Below, piece by piece: positions 6,024 to 9,143 of a stretch of DNA of 9,143 nt. This stretch comes from Clostridia bacterium (lineage in GTDB: Bacteria > Bacillota > Clostridia > UBA1381). The notes beneath the pieces are model-generated. The model saw nothing but the letters and a program-made list of their open reading frames with translations, made no database searches and was not told the origin of the DNA. Position 1 is the stretch's first letter. Each line of letters opens with the position of its first letter. The stretch lies in the NCBI GenBank assembly GCA_900751685.1, contig CAADSR010000126.1, positions 1 through 9,143 of the forward strand, read 5' to 3'. The translations under genes were made by a program, and so were the position numbers.

Positions 6024-6092
6024 ATGAAAATCGTCGTTATGAAAATGCCAAAATGTTTCGCTGGTATCGTAAAAGCAATCTTTAAAATGTAA
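6024..6092 (+). CDS. spoVM: SpoVM-like amphipathic peptide, 22 residues
   Basis: The peptide aligns without gaps to Bacillus subtilis SpoVM as I recall it (MKFYTIKLPKFLGGIVRAML...). Identical positions are Met1, Lys2, Lys7, Pro9, Lys10, Gly14, Ile15, Val16 and Ala18, and most others are conservative (Lys17 for Arg, Met8 for Leu). Pro9 and the basic residues matter for SpoVM binding to the convex surface of the forespore membrane, where it anchors the coat ATPase SpoIVA. The peptide is four residues shorter at the C-terminus than the 26-residue Bacillus protein and carries Cys11 where Bacillus has Phe. AAGGAGGA (6009-6016) lies 7 bases ahead of the ATG, a full-strength site that supports translation. 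The gene is followed by a strong terminator. The match rests on few residues, but their pattern, the size and the amphipathic helix are distinctive. Confidence 0.82.
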   Translation: MKIVVMKMPKCFAGIVKAIFKM

Positions 6093-6135
6093 CCGCTACA
6101 TAAAAATTTTACCCCTAAAAATTCATATTCCCACA

Positions 6136-6172
6136 AAAAAATGGCGCCGGATCATATCCGGCGCCATTTTTT
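6136..6172. terminator. Strong bidirectional terminator after the spoVM-like gene
   Basis: A perfect 17-bp inverted repeat (6136-6152 with 6156-6172) with a CAT loop and the GC-rich core TGGCGCCGGAT. Six A and six T bases flank the core, so it serves both the plus-strand spoVM unit and the minus-strand DUF2461 gene, whose stop codon is 7 bases to its right. Confidence 0.95.
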
Positions 6173-6178
6173 GCAGCT

Positions 6179-6856
6179 CTATTTCATTTCCGGTTCCGGG
6201 TCAGAATTTAGGGTAACAAAATAATCATAAAACGGCATCAAAAATTCAAAACCGCTTACCAGCCTATCCGCCAGCTCCGGTGTGAAAAGCTCGGGCCCGT
6301 TTTCCTGCTCATGGATCAACGAAAAAGATTTCTTGTTGTACCATGGAGCTGTTTTTGGCGTAGGCCCTATTTTGACCCGCTTGTATTCAGGCCCGTCCAA
6401 TAGAAACTCTTCCTGCCCTTTCAGCGGTGCGACCAGCGCCTCAAACTTTTTTGGCGCTTTGTCGATCCGTGCGCGCAGCTTCGCCATGACAATCGGTCTG
6501 GCCTGATAATATCCCAAGCCGTAGCTCCAGGTGTTTGGGCTCAGTTCAAACCAAAAGGTGGGCATTGAAGTCCATTCGTCACTGGGCTTTTCAATAGAAA
6601 ACCATAGATGGTCCCGGTAGGGGTCACCACCACGCAGGCGCCGGGCATCTTTATAAATCCGAGAGACTTTATGGATAAAATCACGGTCACCACAGCGGTC
6701 TATCACACGTGCAAATACCTCTTGTCCCAACTCTTTCATCGGGGACAAAAAAACACGCTTATATTCCTCCTTATGCTCCTCAAACCAAGGCTTGCAATTA
6801 TTAAAGCGGAGATTCCACATAAAATCAATCGTACCGGGAGTAAATCCTTCAAACAT
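6179..6856 (-). CDS. DUF2461 family protein
   Basis: The protein has 225 residues from the ATG at 6856. Family hallmarks are FNNCKPWFEEHKEEYKR (18-34; the usual L..NN..WF..h...Y pattern), KVSRIYKDARRLRGGDPYRDHLWFSI (63-88; the RI.rD.R....PY..h pattern) and the later FWFELSPNTWSYGLGYY block. No transmembrane or signal sequence is seen, so it is cytoplasmic. The family is widespread but its biochemical function is unknown. A GTG at 6865 with AAAGGA 5 bases ahead is an alternative start adding three residues; the ATG has AAGGTGA at suitable spacing, so I prefer it. The gene lies directly behind the terminator of a tRNA gene with no recognisable promoter of its own in between. Confidence 0.88.
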   Translation of the reverse strand: MFEGFTPGTIDFMWNLRFNNCKPWFEEHKEEYKRVFLSPMKELGQEVFARVIDRCGDRDFIHKVSRIYKDARRLRGGDPYRDHLWFSIEKPSDEWTSMPTFWFELSPNTWSYGLGYYQARPIVMAKLRARIDKAPKKFEALVAPLKGQEEFLLDGPEYKRVKIGPTPKTAPWYNKKSFSLIHEQENGPELFTPELADRLVSGFEFLMPFYDYFVTLNSDPEPEMK

Positions 6857-6882
6857 CGTAATCACCTTAATCCTTTAAAATC

Positions 6883-6917
6883 AAAAAACCTTGAAAACAA
6901 TATGTTATCAAGGTTTT
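6883..6917 (-). terminator. Intrinsic terminator of the tRNA-Arg gene
   Basis: Read on the minus strand, AAAACCTTGA (6908-6917) pairs with TCAAGGTTTT (6885-6894). The loop contains an extra AACA/TGTT pairing, and a run of six T follows from 6888 to 6883. It starts one base after the encoded CCA end and stops about 26 bases before the DUF2461 start. Confidence 0.85.
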
Positions 6918-6918
6918 A

Positions 6919-6993
6919 TGGCACCCCCAACAAGAATCGAACTTGTAACTAGCCCTTAGGAGGGGCTTATTATATCCATTTAACTATGAGGGC
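6919..6993 (-). tRNA. tRNA-Arg (anticodon CCU, reads AGG), CCA encoded
   Basis: The minus strand folds into a 75-base cloverleaf. The acceptor is GCCCTCA with TGGGGGT, the D arm contains AGTTAAATGGATATAAT, the anticodon stem is AGCCC/GGGCT around the loop CTCCTAA, and the T arm is ACAAG-TTCGATT-CTTGT. A discriminator G and CCA complete the 3' end. Anticodon positions 34-36 are CCT, so the product is arginine tRNA for AGG codons. Its first acceptor pair is G1-U72 and pair 5-68 is U-G; both are wobble pairs. It lies between the Rrf2 regulator gene and a terminator. A weak TATAAA (about 15 bases upstream) without a good -35 is visible, so it may be cotranscribed with the regulator. Confidence 0.95.
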
Positions 6994-7019
6994 ATATTCT
7001 TTTATTTTATAAATCCACC

Positions 7020-7052
7020 TGCACAGTCCGGCCACTTTTGCTTTCCTGTGCA
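7020..7052. other. Inverted repeat between the Rrf2 gene and tRNA-Arg
   Basis: TGCACAG (7020-7026) pairs with CTGTGCA (7046-7052) around a 19-base loop. No T run follows on either strand, so it is not a standard terminator. It could be an RNA processing stem ahead of the tRNA or a protein site; nothing further can be said. Confidence 0.35.
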
Positions 7053-7073
7053 TTTAAATTTATCCGTATCTTA

Positions 7074-7484
7074 TTATTTTGTGCAGTCTTCATCATTGAG
7101 AATATCTTCAAATGTGATTTGGCTTAGCTTATCTGCCAACATTTTTTGTACCTGGTACAAATTCTTTTGCACCTTGCAAACACCGGTATTACTGCAAATA
7201 TCCGGATCCACCATACACTGGTTTATGGCGATGGGGCCGTCGATCGCTTCGATCACTTGCAGCAGCGTGATCTGTGCGGCCGGATGGTTTACTGCATACC
7301 CACCATTGACACCACGGAAGGATTTGATCAACCCCGCCTGCAACAGCTTACTTAAAATTTTAAGCGTAAAACGGTAAGGCACCTTACTTTGCTCCGCAAT
7401 TTGCCGTGCCCCAGTATGTGTCTTTTCCCCGGATAAGATAGATACAATTCTTAATGCATAATCTGCTTCTCTTGTAATTTTCAT
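7074..7484 (-). CDS. Rrf2-family transcriptional regulator with a putative Fe-S cysteine cluster
   Basis: This 136-residue protein has the Rrf2 winged helix-turn-helix at its N-terminus: MKITREADYALRIVSIL (1-17), GARQIAEQSKVPYRFTLKIL (25-44; recognition helix), LLQAGLIKSFRGVNGGYAV (47-65; wing with the typical RG..GGY), then the dimerisation helix with VIEAIDGPI. Cys90, Cys97 and Cys103 form C-x6-C-x5-C in the region where IscR- and NsrR-type members bind an iron-sulfur cluster; Cys134 is extra. It may sense Fe-S status, redox state or NO (inference), unlike the cysteine-free CymR type. A palindrome inside its promoter suggests it represses its own gene. AAAAAGGA lies 10 bases before the ATG. 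Which other genes it controls cannot be told. Confidence 0.92.
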   Translation of the reverse strand: MKITREADYALRIVSILSGEKTHTGARQIAEQSKVPYRFTLKILSKLLQAGLIKSFRGVNGGYAVNHPAAQITLLQVIEAIDGPIAINQCMVDPDICSNTGVCKVQKNLYQVQKMLADKLSQITFEDILNDEDCTK

Positions 7485-7534
7485 GTTATGTCAATCCTTT
7501 TTGATGTTTTACTATGAAAATGGGTTATGCTACT

Positions 7535-7563
7535 ATTTTAACGCTTTGGCGCGCTAAAGTCAA
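7535..7563 (-). promoter_or_regulatory. Sigma-A promoter of the Rrf2 regulator gene
   Basis: On the minus strand: -35 TTGACT (7558-7563), 17-base spacer, -10 TAAAAT (7535-7540). The start is predicted near 7528, with a leader of about 44 bases. It lies immediately behind the aroK stop codon. Confidence 0.82.
7544..7559. promoter_or_regulatory. Palindromic operator within the Rrf2 promoter
   Basis: CTTTGGCGCGCTAAAG is a 16-base inverted repeat with only one mismatched pair (14 of 16 positions symmetric). It fills most of the spacer between -35 and -10, where a bound repressor would block RNA polymerase. The position and symmetry make it the likely autoregulatory site of the Rrf2 protein. Confidence 0.7.
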
Positions 7564-7574
7564 GCTTTTTTGAC

Positions 7575-8090
7575 TCATTTATTAACCTTTTCAAATATTT
7601 GCAGTATTTCTAACGCATAGGAATTGGGCGTACGCCCCTGGATAACTGGGATTTTATAGTCGTATTGCTCATAATAAGGCAGCCGCTGCTCAAAGCGTTT
7701 GCGGACTTCTTCAATCTCTTGCCCCCGGAGCAATGGGCGCGTGGCAGCAGCAGCACAAAGGCGCTGTTCGATCACTTCAAAGGTAGGTGACAAGTAAAAA
7801 CCCAACCCTGTCCTGCGAAGCTCTGTCATATTTCGCGGGTCTAAAACCACCCCACCTCCGGTCGCGATAACCACATACTGCATTTGAGAAGCTTTTTTCA
7901 CTGCCTCCCGCTCGGCTTCCCGAAAATACGCTTCTCCCTTTTCCTCAAAAATTGCATTGATACTTTTCCCCTCTAACTCTATGACTAATTCATCCGTATC
8001 CACCATAGAGAACTGGGAATTTGCAGCAATTGCTTTACTAATCTCTGTCTTTCCAGAGGCCATAAACCCTGTCAATACAATATTTTTCAT
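7575..8090 (-). CDS. aroK: Shikimate kinase
   Basis: This 171-residue cytoplasmic enzyme phosphorylates shikimate to shikimate 3-phosphate with ATP, in the pathway to chorismate and aromatic amino acids. Visible features: Walker A GFMASGKT (8-15), shikimate-binding Asp33 in DTD (31-33), Arg57 in YFREAEREA, the GGG loop (78-80), lid arginine Arg118 in ATRPLL, and Arg136 in RLPYYEQ. Its length is the family norm. The ATG overlaps the aroE stop in ATGA, so the two are translationally coupled. No strong terminator follows; the weak 6-bp stem behind it overlaps the next gene's -35 box, so some readthrough into the regulator is likely. Confidence 0.96.
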   Translation of the reverse strand: MKNIVLTGFMASGKTEISKAIAANSQFSMVDTDELVIELEGKSINAIFEEKGEAYFREAEREAVKKASQMQYVVIATGGGVVLDPRNMTELRRTGLGFYLSPTFEVIEQRLCAAAATRPLLRGQEIEEVRKRFEQRLPYYEQYDYKIPVIQGRTPNSYALEILQIFEKVNK

Positions 8091-8926
8091 TGGCCGAACA
8101 CCTCCCTGGCAATCCGCTGAGGCATATCGGCAGGAAGCTTAGTCTGTGTAAACAGTTCATAAGCAAAGATCCCCTGAAAGATTAACATTCCCAATCCATT
8201 GATGATTTTTGCCCCCTTTTCCTCTGCCCTTTTCAAAAACAATGTTTTCGCCGGATTATAAATCATATCGCAAACGACCGTCTTGTCACTAACAAAAGAC
8301 ATGTCTTCCACTGGGCTAGCCTCTATATTGGGATACATACCCACAGACGTTGTGTTGATCACAATATCATAATGGGAACGCTCCTGACGGGTCCCAACCC
8401 TATAGCCGCACACTTGGCTTACATAGTCTGCTAAGGCTTCTGCCTTAGCCATCGTGCGGTTTACGATCGTGATACTCTTTGCACCCTCCTGGGCAAAGAG
8501 CACACTAATGGGCTTTGTTGCCCCGCCCGCGCCAAGGATCAATATATCTTTTCCCTTGACTGATGCACCATGCTGGAGCAATGATTGATAAAAGCCTTGT
8601 GCATCGGTATTAAAACCAATTAGTTTTCCGTCCCGGTTCACTAGTGTGTTCACGGAGCCTAACAGCTGCGCCTGCCCGGATACCTCGTCAATATAGTCCA
8701 TCACCTCATATTTGTAGGGCGCTGTCACATTGACTCCTGTAAATCCAAGCGCACGGATCCCTCCTACCGCTTCTTTTAAAGAACCCGGCTTTACCTCCAA
8801 TGCGGTATAAACATAATTTTTACCCATTTGTTCTGAAATAAAATTATGCATCCTAGGCGAAAAGCTATGTTCCACTGGATAACCCAAAATCGCAAGCTGT
8901 TTTGTCGTTGCATCAATGTCAAACAC
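8087..8926 (-). CDS. aroE: Shikimate dehydrogenase (NADP+)
   Basis: This 279-residue enzyme reduces 3-dehydroshikimate to shikimate. Substrate-side motifs are HSFSPRMHN (20-28), NVTAPYK (66-72, with catalytic Lys72), GSVNTLV (90-96; Asn93) and GFNTDAQGF (104-112; catalytic Asp108). The cofactor domain has GAGGA (132-136) and NRT (156-158), whose Arg157 favours NADPH. The C-terminal block NGLGMLIFQG (243-252) closes the substrate site. The start codon is GTG, preceded by AAAGGAGG at a 6-base spacing; both lie inside the end of yqeG, with an 8-base coding overlap. Its stop overlaps the aroK start by 4 bases, so yqeG-aroE-aroK form one operon. Confidence 0.96.
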   Translation of the reverse strand: MFDIDATTKQLAILGYPVEHSFSPRMHNFISEQMGKNYVYTALEVKPGSLKEAVGGIRALGFTGVNVTAPYKYEVMDYIDEVSGQAQLLGSVNTLVNRDGKLIGFNTDAQGFYQSLLQHGASVKGKDILILGAGGATKPISVLFAQEGAKSITIVNRTMAKAEALADYVSQVCGYRVGTRQERSHYDIVINTTSVGMYPNIEASPVEDMSFVSDKTVVCDMIYNPAKTLFLKRAEEKGAKIINGLGMLIFQGIFAYELFTQTKLPADMPQRIAREVFGQ

Positions 8927-9143
8927 GGTGCGCCTCCTTTTCCAATCGTTTAAATACCCATTGCTCTAATTTGCGTTTCAAATCAAAAAATTTGTTTTCC
9001 CGTCCACGGCTGATGGGGTCTACAAGGATCGAGATAACCCCTAGGCGGTTTGCCCCATAAATGTCCGTAAAAAGCTGATCCCCGATAAAAGCTGTTTGCT
9101 TCGGGTCAGCCCCGATTTTTTTCATCATCCGTCTCATTTTCCA
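8919..9143 (-). CDS. yqeG: YqeG-family HAD phosphatase, C-terminal part
   Basis: Only the last 74 residues are in the window; the frame continues past the right edge, and the first internal Met is not the start. The signature IGDQLFTDIYGANRLG is HAD motif IV of the YqeG (HAD IIIA) group, followed by the usual ILVDPIS and a basic, amphipathic C-terminal tail (FDLKRKLEQWVFKRLEKE). The nucleophile motif DxDxT and motif III lie outside. YqeG proteins are conserved in Firmicutes and often neighbour aroE and yqeH; their substrate is not settled. It overlaps aroE by 8 bases. Confidence 0.9.
   Translation of the reverse strand, partial: WKMRRMMKKIGADPKQTAFIGDQLFTDIYGANRLGVISILVDPISRGRENKFFDLKRKLEQWVFKRLEKEAHRV

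Noticed and set aside
5852..6136. 94-residue minus-strand open frame opposite the spoVM-like unit
   Set aside because: No ribosome site, and it runs against two ORFs with good sites and a shared terminator.
6608..6952. Plus-strand 114-residue open frame across the DUF2461 start and tRNA
   Set aside because: It spans the complement of a coding start, a terminator and a tRNA gene, and has no coding features.
6919..6993. tRNA-Arg as an integration site for a mobile element
   Set aside because: tRNA-Arg(CCU) genes are common phage targets, but no integrase, direct repeat of the tRNA end or foreign-looking DNA is visible on either side.
7558..7575. Hairpin AGTCAA/TTGACT after aroK as a terminator
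   Set aside because: The stem is only 6 bp and AT-rich with just a short T tract; its 3' arm is better explained as the -35 box of the Rrf2 promoter.

Overview
The window reads as chromosomal DNA of a low-to-mid GC, endospore-forming member of the Firmicutes, most likely an anaerobic clostridium (Lachnospiraceae/Oscillospiraceae-like). The reasons are strong AGGAGG-type ribosome binding sites, sigma-A promoters close to TTGACA-17-TATAAT, a gene for a SpoVM-like peptide, a short (Aquifex-type) aconitase paired with isocitrate dehydrogenase, and the order yqeG-aroE-aroK. I see no insertion sequence, phage gene, CRISPR array or other sign of recent transfer. No gap between genes exceeds about 160 bases.

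Layout from left to right. (1) Positions 1-3507, minus strand: a promoter drives aconitase and isocitrate dehydrogenase. These are the oxidative steps from citrate to 2-oxoglutarate, the carbon skeleton for glutamate. A perfect hairpin terminator follows, and directly behind it lies the 5' part of a 2'-5' RNA ligase gene (thpR) that runs off the left edge. (2) Positions 3524-3982: divergently, a small membrane-anchored protein of unknown function, closed by a bidirectional terminator shared with the convergent operon. (3) Positions 3981-5770, minus strand: nfeD - slipin (SPFH/stomatin) - comEA-like, tightly packed from one sigma-A promoter. (4) Positions 5812-6172, plus strand: a two-gene unit of tiny ORFs, a 50-residue membrane peptide and a 22-residue SpoVM homologue, ended by a strong bidirectional terminator. 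(5) Positions 6179-6993, minus strand: a DUF2461 protein downstream of a tRNA-Arg(CCU) gene, with a terminator between them. (6) Positions 7074-7563, minus strand: an Rrf2-family regulator with three clustered cysteines and a near-perfect palindrome lying between its own -35 and -10 boxes. (7) Positions 7575-9143, minus strand: yqeG (partial, entering from the right edge) - aroE - aroK, all overlapping, giving two steps of the shikimate pathway.

Most of the window is ordinary housekeeping. The parts most worth a second look are the SpoVM-like bicistron with its unknown membrane partner, the self-operator of the Rrf2 regulator, the start-site corrections for aconitase and NfeD, and two genes (thpR and the DUF2461 gene) whose ribosome binding sites sit immediately behind terminators with no room for a separate promoter.
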